From contig NZ_RJOB01000003.1 in NCBI RefSeq assembly GCF_003943935.1, positions 1-64,000 of the forward strand: 64,000 nt of DNA, given 5' to 3'. Both the position numbers and the translations under genes were made by a program. This document shows, piece by piece, positions 31,263 through 42,552 of this stretch. The notes under the pieces were generated by a model. The model was given only the letters and a program-made list of their open reading frames with translations, did not search any database and was not told where the DNA came from. This DNA comes from Streptococcus mitis. Lineage in GTDB: Bacteria; Bacillota; Bacilli; Lactobacillales; Streptococcaceae. Positions within the stretch are counted from its first letter, which is position 1. Each line of letters begins with the position of its first letter.

Positions 31263-32432
31263 CTAGTATAAATTGAGTATATTTTCCACAAAATACTCTT
31301 TTGACAAATTAAAATTAGGACTCCTTTTACATTGACTCACTTCTTTTAGGGACTCTAATATAGAAGCAACTGTTCTATCACTACACACTATACCGTACAT
31401 ATGTGTACTTTCTATACTCCCCCCAGTTGGGTAGCTCACAACTGGTGTCCCACAGGCAATAGCTTCTAAATTAGTTGTCGGATAATTATCCTGTGTTGTC
31501 GGGTTGATAAATACATCTGCCAATGTGTACCAAGCAGAAAGTTCTTCCACACTATCTGTTGTGGCCAGACCAATAATCTCTTTAGGAAGTTTATTCAATT
31601 GTTCTTTTGATAACCCTATCAAAACTAATTGTTGATAAGATTTTAGCTGTGCAGACAATTCTAATAAATCATCCAATCCTTTACGCTGATCCCAGATAGA
31701 AGCCACACCAAGCAATACCTGTTTGCCTTCTAAGCTAAATTTTTTTCTCAATTCCTGAGCCTCTAATAGCCTTGGTTTAAATATCGTAGTATCAATACCA
31801 TTATGAATAACTGTTACGGGGTATTCTTTCAAAAATGAATTGCTTACCAAATTTGCCAACCACTCTGATGGTGTAATAAGTGTCAAGTTTGGAACACCTG
31901 TAAACAAATTTTTTTTACGTTCAAAATTTCTAGATGAAAAATCAATTAATGACTTTGGATAATCGTTTTTTTGACTCGAATGATGGCACTGTCCAATTTT
32001 TTCACATTCTAAAGTATCAAAGTAAGCACCATGTCCAGTAAAAGCCCAACAATCATGTAAAGTCCATAAAATTTTCTTTCCGCAAGTTTTCAAATAGGAA
32101 AATAATTCTCCTACATGAATATAGTATCCATGTAAATTATGCAGATGAATAATATCAGGATCATATTCTTTCACCCAAGTGATAAATTTTCTAGTTGCTG
32201 CTCTACTTCCAAAACCAGCATTATCAAAAATTCGAGCTTGTAGGACATGCCTATTTACATCCACTCTAGATCCTATCTTAACCGCGTAATTTCGATACTG
32301 TGTAGGCACATGCTCACGTCCATATGCAATCTTAACTTCATGACCCTTCTTTGTTAAAGCGGTTGTGATATCCGTACAAATTCTTCCTGTACTCCTAATA
32401 CCACAAACAGTATTAATCATTAAAATTTTCAT
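31263..32432 (-). CDS. Family 4 glycosyltransferase (WcaC-like)
   Basis: The 389-residue GT-B enzyme has MINTVCGIRSTGRICTDI, an HLHNLHGYYI and WTLHDCWAFTGHG acceptor region, and donor domain features GVASIWDQRKGLDDLL and NLEAIACGTPVV. The HDCWAFTGH block is shared with WcaC-like exopolysaccharide transferases. It overlaps the upstream GT gene by 4 bp. Confidence 0.87.
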   Translation of the reverse strand: MKILMINTVCGIRSTGRICTDITTALTKKGHEVKIAYGREHVPTQYRNYAVKIGSRVDVNRHVLQARIFDNAGFGSRAATRKFITWVKEYDPDIIHLHNLHGYYIHVGELFSYLKTCGKKILWTLHDCWAFTGHGAYFDTLECEKIGQCHHSSQKNDYPKSLIDFSSRNFERKKNLFTGVPNLTLITPSEWLANLVSNSFLKEYPVTVIHNGIDTTIFKPRLLEAQELRKKFSLEGKQVLLGVASIWDQRKGLDDLLELSAQLKSYQQLVLIGLSKEQLNKLPKEIIGLATTDSVEELSAWYTLADVFINPTTQDNYPTTNLEAIACGTPVVSYPTGGSIESTHMYGIVCSDRTVASILESLKEVSQCKRSPNFNLSKEYFVENILNLY

Positions 32433-33655
32433 GAGGAGAATTCCTCTCTCAAATAATTTTCTAACTGTGTCATAAACTGCTCTTTAGAAAAGTGCTTTTC
32501 ATAGTAAGAACGTGCTTTCTTTCCCAACTCCTTTTGTGCTTCAATAGATAACATACTGAACTCACAAATATTTTGTGCCAATTGCTCCACATCTTGTTCA
32601 GAACTGACAAAACCACACTTTGCGTCTTTTACAATTGTTTTAGTATCTCCTGAAATTGCACCTATAATTGGTTTCCCTGCCGCCATATAAGATTGTACCT
32701 TCCCAGGTATTGTACGAGAAACTATCGAATCTCCTATTAAAGAAACTAACATAGCATCTGATTTTTTATAGAAGATAGGCATTTCTTCCAGGGAACGTCT
32801 TCCATAAAAGGAAACATTCTTCAACTCCAATTCATGAGCTAAGGCTTTCATGCTTAGCAATTCCGTACCATCTCCAACAAAATGAAAATGAATTTTCTTG
32901 GGTAAATCGGTATTCTTTTCTATCAAACTGGCAGCTTTCAAAATAGTTTCCAAATTTTGTGCTTTACCAATATTACCAGCAAAAGTTAGGTCAACACTTT
33001 CTTTATTAACTCTCGATTCATCAGGGATAAAAAGATCTTCTGCATATTGTGGCAAATAAGTAATCTTTTGTTCTAATATATCAAATTGTTGCACAAAATA
33101 ATTCTTAAATGATGGACTAGTGACAAATATATAATCACTAGCTCGATAAACTTTTTTTGAGATAAATTTAAACAACTTGAAAATCAAGCCATCTTGTTTC
33201 ACTCCACCTACAGTTAAACTATCTGGCCAAACATCCATACAATATAGAAACAGGGGCTTCTTATACTTATTTTTATAAACCATACCAGCCCATGCCATCA
33301 TAACTGGAGATGATTGATTTACAAAAACACAATCAAATTCTGAACCATCTTTTGCTTTATACTGTCCCAGTAGAACTCCTATCGATGAACTAATAGCAAA
33401 ACTAAAATAATTTAATATTCTATGTAAAGTACTTTTTCCTCTTGGAATTGTATAGGAACGAAAAACAGTAACTCCTTCTATAGTCTCTCGTCTATTTTGC
33501 TTATTCCTATAATCCGCATATATTTTACCCTCAGGATAATTAGGAATTCCTGTTAAAACAGTAACTTCATGACCTCTCTCAACAAGATCTTCACAAATAT
33601 CTGATAATCTAAAAGGTTCTGGTCTATAATGTTGACTAACAAATAAAATTTTCAT
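32429..33655 (-). CDS. WbuB-like glycosyltransferase, candidate L-FucNAc transferase
   Basis: The 408-residue GT-B enzyme has FVSQHYRPEPFRLSDICEDL, TGIPNYPEGKI, YCMDVWPDSL and IPGKVQSYMAAGKPI. These match the WbuB group, whose E. coli member is tied to L-FucNAc transfer, and the locus makes UDP-L-FucNAc. That makes it the best candidate for adding FucNAc (inference). It lies directly after the initiating transferase, consistent with adding an early sugar. Confidence 0.85.
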   Translation of the reverse strand: MKILFVSQHYRPEPFRLSDICEDLVERGHEVTVLTGIPNYPEGKIYADYRNKQNRRETIEGVTVFRSYTIPRGKSTLHRILNYFSFAISSSIGVLLGQYKAKDGSEFDCVFVNQSSPVMMAWAGMVYKNKYKKPLFLYCMDVWPDSLTVGGVKQDGLIFKLFKFISKKVYRASDYIFVTSPSFKNYFVQQFDILEQKITYLPQYAEDLFIPDESRVNKESVDLTFAGNIGKAQNLETILKAASLIEKNTDLPKKIHFHFVGDGTELLSMKALAHELELKNVSFYGRRSLEEMPIFYKKSDAMLVSLIGDSIVSRTIPGKVQSYMAAGKPIIGAISGDTKTIVKDAKCGFVSSEQDVEQLAQNICEFSMLSIEAQKELGKKARSYYEKHFSKEQFMTQLENYLREEFSS

Positions 33656-33664
33656 TTCACTATC

Positions 33665-34258
33665 TTAACTCTCTCGTTTACTACCCTCTACAATTCCTTT
33701 TCGTTTCAATACGTAAGGTATTGTTCTTACTATACATTTTATGTCCATTATTAATGATCTATGCTTTACATAATAACCATCCAATTTTGCTTTCATATCT
33801 GTAGACAGATTGTCTCGACCATTAATTTGTGCCCATCCCGTTAATCCTGGTAAAACATCATTTGCACCGTATTTATCTCTTGCTTCTACTACATCCAATT
33901 CGCTTATTGCTACCGGTCTAGGACCCACAATACTCATATTACCAACAAGAATATTACATAGTTGAGGCAACTCATCTAAAGATGTTTTTCTTAAAACACT
34001 TCCTACTCTGGTAATCCACTGCTCTGAATTGTGTAAATCTCGAGTAGCTACGTATTTGGGAGATTCTACTTTCATTGTTCTAAATTTTAAAACATAAAAA
34101 GATTTCTTATGAAGCCCAAAACGTTTTTGCTTAAATATCGCTGGTCCTTCTGAATCCAGTTTAATCGCGATTATAATTATAACAAAAACCGGACACAGTA
34201 CTATTATGCCTATTAAAGATAGAGTTATATCCCCTAATCGTTTTATTACACTGTACAT
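33665..34258 (-). CDS. Initiating sugar-phosphate transferase (short PglC/WciI type)
   Basis: The 197-residue bacterial sugar transferase has one N-terminal hydrophobic helix (about 10-31), then KQKRFGLHKKSFYVLKFRTM, LRKTSLDELPQL, MSIVGPRPVA and LPGLTGWAQINGRD. It moves a sugar phosphate onto undecaprenyl phosphate to start each repeat unit. The short form lacks the large N-terminal membrane part of the glucose-1-phosphate transferase WchA. The first sugar is therefore probably an N-acetylated or 6-deoxy amino sugar (inference). Confidence 0.9.
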   Translation of the reverse strand: MYSVIKRLGDITLSLIGIIVLCPVFVIIIIAIKLDSEGPAIFKQKRFGLHKKSFYVLKFRTMKVESPKYVATRDLHNSEQWITRVGSVLRKTSLDELPQLCNILVGNMSIVGPRPVAISELDVVEARDKYGANDVLPGLTGWAQINGRDNLSTDMKAKLDGYYVKHRSLIMDIKCIVRTIPYVLKRKGIVEGSKRES

Positions 34259-34640
34259 AAACTATTTCTCACTATAAATTCAAATTCTATCTTATTCCCA
34301 TCTTTCAAATTAAATCGTTCAGTTCATGCAACTACAAAAACTCAGTATATCTTTGGTAATTCAATGATTTATGGGAATATAATCCTTTTATATGCTATAA
34401 CAAATAAAATTTTTCTCATCTAAACAAAATTTATTTGGTTCAGTAATATATGACTTCTCAATAATGGATTAGAAAGTTCAATTCAATTGTTCTTCCAAAC
34501 AGACCGAATATTTCTTAAAGAAATATCAGTTTCTGAAATTGCAATCAGTATATAAGCTAGTAAACTAACCAATACATTCTATAAGATTAGCAGAGTTATA
34601 TTGTAGAAACTCCTTCCATACTGGACTCCTTAACTTCATT
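34259..34640. other. Non-coding gap between wze and the initiating transferase gene
   Basis: These 382 AT-rich bases have stops in all frames and no ORF of note. They lie where most pneumococcal-type loci have wchA directly after wze, at the junction of the conserved 5' genes and the strain-specific part. No IS ends were recognised. Confidence 0.5.
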
Positions 34641-35324
34641 CTATTTTTTTCCGTAAGAACCATAGCCACCGTAAGAACCATATTTTTCACGTTGAACATC
34701 AAATTTATTTAGAACGACCCCTAAAAATGGTTTTTCTGTTTGTTCTAACTGGCTTTTAGCTTTTTGCACTTCTCTTCGTTTGGCAACTCCGGCTTCTACA
34801 ACTAAAATGGATGCATCGCACTTTTGCACAATAATAGCTGCATCGATTACAACTCCAATTGGTGCCGTATCAACGATAATATAGTCAAAATATTTACGTA
34901 GGGTTTCAATCATAATTCCAAAGTTGTCACTTTGAAGAAGAGCTGTTGGATTAGGAGAAGCCACTCCTGACTCGATGACAAACAAATTGTCAACATTTGT
35001 CTCACAAAGCCCATGTGACAAATCCTGAGTTCCAGCTAGATAGTCTGTCAGGCCTGTAATTCTTTCTCTTGACTTAAAGACTCCAGACATAACTGAGTTC
35101 CGGATATCTGCATCAATCAAAAGAGTCTTATATCCTGCACGTGCAAAAGCCCAAGCAATATTAGTAGAAGTTGTAGATTTTCCCTCACTAGGGTCAACTG
35201 AGGTGACCGCAATAACTTTTAAGTTATTACCACTCAATTGTACATTTGTTCGTAAAGCATTATAATACTCTTCTGCTTTTTTTACAGAGTTAAGTTTCTG
35301 TTGTGATAATTCTAACTTTGCCAT
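34641..35324 (-). CDS. wze: Capsule autophosphorylating tyrosine kinase Wze (CpsD)
   Basis: The 227-residue cytoplasmic BY-kinase has Walker A VDPSEGKSTT, Walker A' LLIDADIRN and Walker B YIIVDTAPIG. Its C-terminal tyrosine cluster (YGSYGGYGSYGKK) is the autophosphorylation site. It partners Wzd, is dephosphorylated by Wzh, and controls chain length and septal placement of polymer synthesis. It is separated from wzd by 10 bp. Confidence 0.96.
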   Translation of the reverse strand: MAKLELSQQKLNSVKKAEEYYNALRTNVQLSGNNLKVIAVTSVDPSEGKSTTSTNIAWAFARAGYKTLLIDADIRNSVMSGVFKSRERITGLTDYLAGTQDLSHGLCETNVDNLFVIESGVASPNPTALLQSDNFGIMIETLRKYFDYIIVDTAPIGVVIDAAIIVQKCDASILVVEAGVAKRREVQKAKSQLEQTEKPFLGVVLNKFDVQREKYGSYGGYGSYGKK

Positions 35325-35334
35325 CTCTTCTCCC

Positions 35335-36027
35335 TTACTTTACTTTATCCAGATTTGGAATGACTCCAAGGAGTGAAATCTCCATAACATCTTCTATATC
35401 TTCTGGACGCTTTACTCGGTTATCAAATAGTTCAATCAATAGCACTACTACAATCACTAGACCTGCTCCAAGACCTACTCCCATCACAGTATTACGACGA
35501 ATATTTGGTGATGATGGAGCAATTGCTGGACGTGCCTCTTCAAGCGTTGTTACATCTGAAACTCTGGTAACTGTAATAATTTTTTGGGCTGCAACTTCTC
35601 GTAAAGCATTTGCAATACGACTGGCCTCATCAGGTTTATAATCACTGACTGAAATAGATACGATGCGCGTATCTGCAGGAACCGTTACCTGAATCTTTTT
35701 AGCTAACGCTTTAGCATTGATGGTCAAACCAAGATCAGTGACTACCTTCTCTAGAACGTCTTGTGAGAGAATGATTTCACGATAATCCTTAACCAAATAT
35801 GTTCCAGCTTGTAAATCCTGATTCGTCAAACCTGGTTGGTCACTTTGGTTTCGATTGACTACATAAATTCGCGTCGTGCTTTTATACACTGGTTTCAGAA
35901 TAAAACTACTGTATGCAAATGAAGCTCCTCCAATCACAATTGCTGCAAGAAGGATTACTAATTTCTTTACCCATAGTGCCTTTAGCAACTGAACAACGTT
36001 CACTTCAATAATATCTTTTTCTTTCAT
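35335..36027 (-). CDS. wzd: Capsule chain-length/kinase adaptor Wzd (CpsC)
   Basis: The 230-residue Wzz-like membrane protein has two membrane helices (about 20-42 and 178-200) flanking an extracellular domain, with the pro-rich [14 protein letters not shown] before the second helix. It activates Wze and helps set polymer length. It lies between wzh and wze. Confidence 0.95.
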   Translation of the reverse strand: MKEKDIIEVNVVQLLKALWVKKLVILLAAIVIGGASFAYSSFILKPVYKSTTRIYVVNRNQSDQPGLTNQDLQAGTYLVKDYREIILSQDVLEKVVTDLGLTINAKALAKKIQVTVPADTRIVSISVSDYKPDEASRIANALREVAAQKIITVTRVSDVTTLEEARPAIAPSSPNIRRNTVMGVGLGAGLVIVVVLLIELFDNRVKRPEDIEDVMEISLLGVIPNLDKVK

Positions 36028-36035
36028 ACTTCCTC

Positions 36036-36767
36036 CTAAATGAATTGATCCATTATAATTTTTCTGGGGTTTTCTACAAATAGTTCTTTAGCCTTATTTC
36101 TTCCATAATTCTTAGCAATGATCTCATAAGCTTGCTCCATATATGGTGGCCTGCTGTCTAAATTATGCATATCACTGGCAACTATATGAACCAAATCACG
36201 GTCCAAAAAATACCTAGCTCTTTTTTTCATGAATTTATATCTTTCTCCAAAAAGCTTTGGTTTTAAAACATGATAGCTATTTATCTGAGTATAACACCCC
36301 ATGTTAATCAGCTCTCTAACACGTTTTTCATTATTCTCTAATGCATCGTAACGTTCAATATGAGCAATCACCGGGGTAATTCCCAACATTAAAAGATTAC
36401 TTAATCCCTTGTGAATATCACGATAGGGTGTATTCATACTAAATTCAATCAAAGCATAGCGACTACCATTGATAGTCGGCAATTGTTTTTTTTCCAACTT
36501 TTCCAAAATACTAGGGGTATAGTATATTTCAGCACCATAGGCAATGACTAAATCGTCTGCTACTTCTTTTGCAATTTCACGAACCTTAATAAAATTTGCT
36601 GCAATCTTTTCTTCAGGAGCCTCAAACATTCCCTTTCGACGATGCGAGGTTGAAACAATGGTTCGAACTCCTTGATTATAAGCTTCCTTTAACAGTGCTT
36701 TACTTTCTTCTATTGACTTTGGTCCATCATCTACATCAAAAACGATATGCGAATGGATGTCTATCAT
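36036..36767 (-). CDS. wzh: Mn-dependent protein-tyrosine phosphatase Wzh (CpsB)
   Basis: The 243-residue PHP-type phosphatase begins with the metal-binding [16 protein letters not shown] and has [21 protein letters not shown] and [13 protein letters not shown]. It removes phosphate from Wze. It abuts wzg with one base between. Confidence 0.96.
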   Translation of the reverse strand: MIDIHSHIVFDVDDGPKSIEESKALLKEAYNQGVRTIVSTSHRRKGMFEAPEEKIAANFIKVREIAKEVADDLVIAYGAEIYYTPSILEKLEKKQLPTINGSRYALIEFSMNTPYRDIHKGLSNLLMLGITPVIAHIERYDALENNEKRVRELINMGCYTQINSYHVLKPKLFGERYKFMKKRARYFLDRDLVHIVASDMHNLDSRPPYMEQAYEIIAKNYGRNKAKELFVENPRKIIMDQFI

Positions 36768-36768
36768 T

Positions 36769-38214
36769 TTACCTACCCTCCATCACATCCTGTATAGCTG
36801 CTTTAACTGTAGCTAGACTACTGTCATCGATTTCCATCATATAGAGACTACTGTCTGGCATTGCATAAGAAGGAAGATCCATTCGACCTGTCCCTTTTAA
36901 ATCTTGAGAATTTACTTTATAGTTCCCTCCGCTTTCCAATTGAGTATTCACTAGATCCATCATCGTCTCAATCGGCATATTTGTCTGAAGGGAATCCTGC
37001 AATCCTTGAAGAATACTACTATAGTTTTTCAAAGCCTCGGTTGAAGTCAACTTCTGAATAATTGCTACAATAACCTTTTGTTGGTTTCGACCACGGTCAC
37101 GATCTCCATCTGCTAATGAGTACCGTTCACGAACAAAACCAAGAGCCTGTTCGGAATCAAGGTGAACATTCCCAACTGGGAAATGAACCTTCCCATTTTG
37201 TAATGAAAACTCTTGTTCATTATAAACATCTACTCCACCCAACAAGTCAATTAATTTCAAAAATGATGTAAAGTTCAAACGAACATAATAATTAATATCT
37301 ACACCATAAAGGTTCTCTAGAGTGTGAATCGATGAATCAACCCCATATATACCAGCATGAGTCAATTTATCCTTTTGATTGTTTCCGCCATCAGCAATAG
37401 GAACATATGAATCTCGTGGAGTTGTTGTCAAAAGGATTCTCTTCGTATCCCTATTGACCGTCATCAGGATATTAACATCTGAGCGAGAAACTGAACTAAT
37501 GGCACCATAAGTATCAATACCACTAACATAGATATTGAAAAAACGATCTTTAGATACCTTAGGAGTTTCAACCTCTTTAGTCATTTTTTTAGTGTAAATT
37601 TTCTTGATTTTAGAAGCATAATCCGGATACTCTGCCTCAATAATATTCTCAAACACACTATTTAAGACAATAGCTTTAGCTTCTCCAGAAATCAAACTTT
37701 TATAAGTTGACAAGTAAGAAGTACTTTTATCAACCGTCAAATCCTTATTTTGACTCGTCTTAATATCAGCGATTAGCTTTTGAATATTCTCATTGTCCGT
37801 ACCTGTCGGCCCCATAACACTAGATAATTGGGTAACATGATTGATATCACTATCCTTTAAAACAACAACACTGAGAGAATACTCTGAATAATTTGAAGTT
37901 GCATTAATATGACTTGTAAATCCTACAAATTGTTGCAGAGCAAACAAAGAAACCGAACTCACTAAAACAGCTAGTGTCAAAAAGAAAATCGTGAACTTTT
38001 CGGCTTTTCTATAGATTATTAGTAGTGTAGCACTAATAGCAACCATAAAGGTAAAAACTGCAACTACAACATTCAAGTTTCTAAAAGCAAGTATATTATA
38101 CTTAAAGATTAAGAACAATAAAAACCCGCTCAACAATGAATAAATAAGCAACAAGAATATGTTAATATTCTGTTTTGTTTTCTGTGAGCGTGATTTTTTA
38201 AAACGTCTACTCAT
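36769..38214 (-). CDS. wzg: LytR-CpsA-Psr family protein Wzg (CpsA)
   Basis: The 481-residue membrane protein has a basic N-terminus ([11 protein letters not shown]), three membrane helices within about 15-110, an extracellular DNA-PPF-like domain and a C-terminal LCP domain with [20 protein letters not shown] and [24 protein letters not shown] proteins attach polymers to the wall. I chose ATG 38214 over GTG 38223 because of AGGTGA 9 bases ahead and agreement with pneumococcal CpsA. It is the first gene of the capsule operon. Confidence 0.95.
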   Translation of the reverse strand: MSRRFKKSRSQKTKQNINIFLLLIYSLLSGFLLFLIFKYNILAFRNLNVVVAVFTFMVAISATLLIIYRKAEKFTIFFLTLAVLVSSVSLFALQQFVGFTSHINATSNYSEYSLSVVVLKDSDINHVTQLSSVMGPTGTDNENIQKLIADIKTSQNKDLTVDKSTSYLSTYKSLISGEAKAIVLNSVFENIIEAEYPDYASKIKKIYTKKMTKEVETPKVSKDRFFNIYVSGIDTYGAISSVSRSDVNILMTVNRDTKRILLTTTPRDSYVPIADGGNNQKDKLTHAGIYGVDSSIHTLENLYGVDINYYVRLNFTSFLKLIDLLGGVDVYNEQEFSLQNGKVHFPVGNVHLDSEQALGFVRERYSLADGDRDRGRNQQKVIVAIIQKLTSTEALKNYSSILQGLQDSLQTNMPIETMMDLVNTQLESGGNYKVNSQDLKGTGRMDLPSYAMPDSSLYMMEIDDSSLATVKAAIQDVMEGR

Positions 38215-38242
38215 GATTATCACCTATATATTTAATAATCCT

Positions 38243-38271
38243 ATTATATCACTTTTTTAATATAAATTCTA
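38243..38271 (-). promoter_or_regulatory. Capsule operon promoter
   Basis: On the - strand TGATATAAT is an extended -10 (TATAAT at 38243-38248) about 29 bases before wzg. A weak -35 (TAGAAT) is 17 bp upstream at 38266-38271. Confidence 0.65.
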
Positions 38272-38454
38272 CAATTAATACTTTTATAGATAATCTTTGA
38301 TCCAGGTTTTTCGTGTCTCATAAAATTTTAATTCCTACTCGAAAGTAGAAGTACTATAGTATTTTTGTAGTAGTATTATTTGATATCAACATCATATATC
38401 AGTGTTTCTAAACTCTTTTCTATAAATAAAAAAGTATAATCACACAAAAGTCTG

Positions 38455-38567
38455 ATACTCAATAAAAATAAAAGAACAAACTAGAAAGCTAGCTTCATGT
38501 TGCTCAAAACACTGTTTTAAGGTTGCAGATAGAGCTGATGCGCTTTGGAAAGATTTTCGAAGAGTAT
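38455..38567 (-). repeat. BOX element (boxA-boxC type)
   Basis: The 113-bp repeat runs from ATACTCAATAAAAATA to TTTTCGAAGAGTAT, with the central CTCAAAACACTGTTTTAAGG hairpin. It lies just upstream of the capsule promoter region. Confidence 0.85.
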
Positions 38568-38582
38568 GAACTGCAATATACA

Positions 38583-38635
38583 AAAAACAGCCCTATCAAG
38601 ATGGCTTTATAAAAACCATCCAATAGAACTGCTCC
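38583..38635 (-). terminator. Terminator of the aliB-like gene
   Basis: On the - strand AGCAGTTCTATTGGATGG pairs, with G-U pairs, to CCATCTTGATAGGGCTGTT and is followed by a T run directly after the stop. Confidence 0.75.
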
Positions 38636-38638
38636 TTA

Positions 38639-40597
38639 TTATTTAACATGCTTTTCTGCTTCTTTTTGAGCTTTTTCAATTGCTTTTTTGCTCTCTTGCT
38701 CCCATTTAGTCTTGGCTTCTTCATACTGTTTAGTCGTAACTGTATCTTTTTGCAGTTTCATGTACTTATAATTATTTCCATCACCCTTGATACCAACTAA
38801 TGAATAACCTCTTGTAAATGGTGTCACTTTAGTTACAGAAGCTGTCCCACCATTTGACATAGCTGACATAATGAGAGAGTTATCGATCATCCAAGCTTGA
38901 GCTTCAGCGTATTTTTCATAACGCTTCGCTACATCTTTGTTTTCACTATCCGCTTCCTTAAGCATTTTAGTGTAAGTATCCAAACCTAAGCTAGCAATTT
39001 TTGCTTTATCTTCCTTGGCATCTAGACCAAAAATCTTGAGGTAGAATCCATCCTCTGCATTGAAAGGATTGAGATAAGTTGATGGATCCTGATAGTCACC
39101 TACCCAACCATCAAAGTTCAAATCGTAATCTCGATCAGCTGGTGTCGGTGCTAAGAAGGCTACGTTATTAAAATCATCTGTTGACAGTTGCTGAACATCA
39201 ATGACAATATTATCAGCACCCAAAACTGATTCAAGAGTCTGTTTAACAGAGTTCATACCTGTCACAGCATTTTTATTCGTCTGATCAACTGCCACATCCA
39301 AGTGAATAGGGAAGGTCACACCTTGACTTGCCAATTCTTTTTTAGCTTCCGCAAATTTTGCTTGGGCTTTTTCTTTGTTGAAATAAGTATCCTGCGCATC
39401 TGCTAGGTTCATACCTGCCCACTCTGTTCCATAGTTGACCAATTTAGAAGCGACTACTTCTCCAAAGGTCTTATCTCCAACTTGGACAAATGTTGGAGGC
39501 ACCAAGGTGTTACGAAGGGTCTTGCTAGCTGCTTCTTCCCCATTTGACTGGGCAGAATAGGCTGTGCGGTCCAGGGCAAAGTTCACTGCTTGGCGGAAGT
39601 TTTTGTTCAAGACAGCTGTTTCAGTTGATTTCTTCTGCTCATCTGTCGTTTTAGACGTATGGTTGTAAGCCTTACGGTTGACGTTGAAATTGAAATACCA
39701 AGAAGTCTTGTCCTGCAAACTGTAAATGATATTATTCTTATATTTTTCCTTTGTCTTAGCAAAGTTTGAACTATTTGGATAAACACCAGCGATTGAATAA
39801 GCTCCGCTTTCAAAGTTACGGATGGTCAATTCTTGGTCTGAGCCGTCAAAATAAGCCAATTTCACGCGCTCAATCGATACCTTATCATGATCGTAGTAAT
39901 GAGGATTTTTCACATACTCGATCGATGATTTTGATGTAAAATCTTTTAACAAGTAAGGTCCGCTGTAAAGAATGCTATCTGGAGATAGGGTCCCAAAATC
40001 TTTCCCTTTTGAATTTAAAAACTCTTCGTTGACTGGGAAAAGAATACTGTTGGTTGTTTTTGAATTCCAGTAAGGCTCTGGGCGTACCAAAGTATACTCA
40101 ACCGTCTGGTCGTCAATGGCCTTCACCCCAACCTTAGAAAAGTCAGAATCCACTCCTGTAATATAATCATTCAGTCCCTTAATCGAGTTTTGAATCAAGT
40201 CAATGGCCTGTGATTTATTATCCACTGCGTACTTGATACCTGTCACAAAATCCTGTGCCTTGACTGGAGCGTACTCTTCACCGTCAGCTGTGAACCATTT
40301 GGCATCTTTTCTCAATTTGTAAGTATAAGTCAGACCGTCGCTCGAAACAGACCAGTCTTCTGCCAAAGATGGAACTAGATTTCCGTAATTGTCATTTTCA
40401 AGCAAACCATCCACTAGGTTGGTGATAATCGATGTATTGTCAGCGTAGTAGTCTAATAAGTAATTAAATGTAGTTGGATTTCCACTAAAGGTTGATGAGT
40501 AAGTTTTTGTATCTGAACCTGATTGTCCACAGGCAGCCAAAAGCAAGGCAGCCGCAAAAGTTAGGCCTGCACTAAGAACACGCTTTTTTGTATTCAT
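38639..40597 (-). CDS. AliB-like oligopeptide-binding lipoprotein
   Basis: The 652-residue SBP family 5 lipoprotein has lipobox LAAC (Cys23). It shares long blocks with the AliA of this window (for example VDGLLENDNYGNLVPSLAEDW, PVKAQDFVTG, LRNTLVPPTFVQ) but is clearly diverged. It should present peptides to the Ami permease; AliB-like proteins of non-typeable pneumococci bind different peptides. Its place between dexB and wzg is unusual for capsulated pneumococci. It has its own promoter, terminator and a BOX behind it. Confidence 0.88.
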   Translation of the reverse strand: MNTKKRVLSAGLTFAAALLLAACGQSGSDTKTYSSTFSGNPTTFNYLLDYYADNTSIITNLVDGLLENDNYGNLVPSLAEDWSVSSDGLTYTYKLRKDAKWFTADGEEYAPVKAQDFVTGIKYAVDNKSQAIDLIQNSIKGLNDYITGVDSDFSKVGVKAIDDQTVEYTLVRPEPYWNSKTTNSILFPVNEEFLNSKGKDFGTLSPDSILYSGPYLLKDFTSKSSIEYVKNPHYYDHDKVSIERVKLAYFDGSDQELTIRNFESGAYSIAGVYPNSSNFAKTKEKYKNNIIYSLQDKTSWYFNFNVNRKAYNHTSKTTDEQKKSTETAVLNKNFRQAVNFALDRTAYSAQSNGEEAASKTLRNTLVPPTFVQVGDKTFGEVVASKLVNYGTEWAGMNLADAQDTYFNKEKAQAKFAEAKKELASQGVTFPIHLDVAVDQTNKNAVTGMNSVKQTLESVLGADNIVIDVQQLSTDDFNNVAFLAPTPADRDYDLNFDGWVGDYQDPSTYLNPFNAEDGFYLKIFGLDAKEDKAKIASLGLDTYTKMLKEADSENKDVAKRYEKYAEAQAWMIDNSLIMSAMSNGGTASVTKVTPFTRGYSLVGIKGDGNNYKYMKLQKDTVTTKQYEEAKTKWEQESKKAIEKAQKEAEKHVK

Positions 40598-40636
40598 CGT
40601 CTTTCTCCTTTATGTTAGTTTTTATAACATAAACTT

Positions 40637-40665
40637 ATTTTACCAAAATAGCCCGGATTTGTAAA
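40637..40665 (-). promoter_or_regulatory. Promoter of the aliB-like gene
   Basis: TTTACA (40660-40665) and TAAAAT (40637-40642) on the - strand are 17 bp apart, 39 bases before the ATG. AAGGAG precedes the start. Confidence 0.65.
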
Positions 40666-40792
40666 GTTAATTGAATTTTTAGAATGAAAGTTTATAAATG
40701 TAGGCATAAAAAAACAAAGAATTTCTGTCTTTCATACAGTCCTCCCTTGTTTTTATACGATTTCGATTTTAGATTTTTCTGTTCAGAAATAT

Positions 40793-42409
<1,617 letters not shown>

Positions 42410-42434
42410 TCATTATTTTAATAATCTACAATCT

Positions 42435-42472
42435 ATGATAGCGCTTTTTAAAATTTTATGCAAGCGTTTGCC
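42435..42472 (-). promoter_or_regulatory. dexB promoter overlapped by a CcpA cre site
   Basis: On the - strand TTGCAT (42458-42463) and TATCAT (42435-42440) are 17 bp apart. ATGCAAGCGTTTGCC at 42458-42472 fits the cre consensus WTGNAANCGNWNNCW except at the last base, and covers the -35. CcpA repression by glucose is expected. Confidence 0.8.
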
Positions 42473-42552
42473 TAATCTTTTTGATTCCTTTTTTAACTCC
42501 GCAGTTTCCTAACTTCCAATTTTTTATTATAATAGAGGTCAGAGGTAAAAAA

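Larger units (their letters stand above)
38272..38638. other. Intergenic region between aliB-like gene and capsule operon
   Basis: These 367 bases contain no gene. They hold AT-rich DNA upstream of the capsule promoter, a BOX element (38455-38567) and the terminator of the aliB-like gene. Confidence 0.6.
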
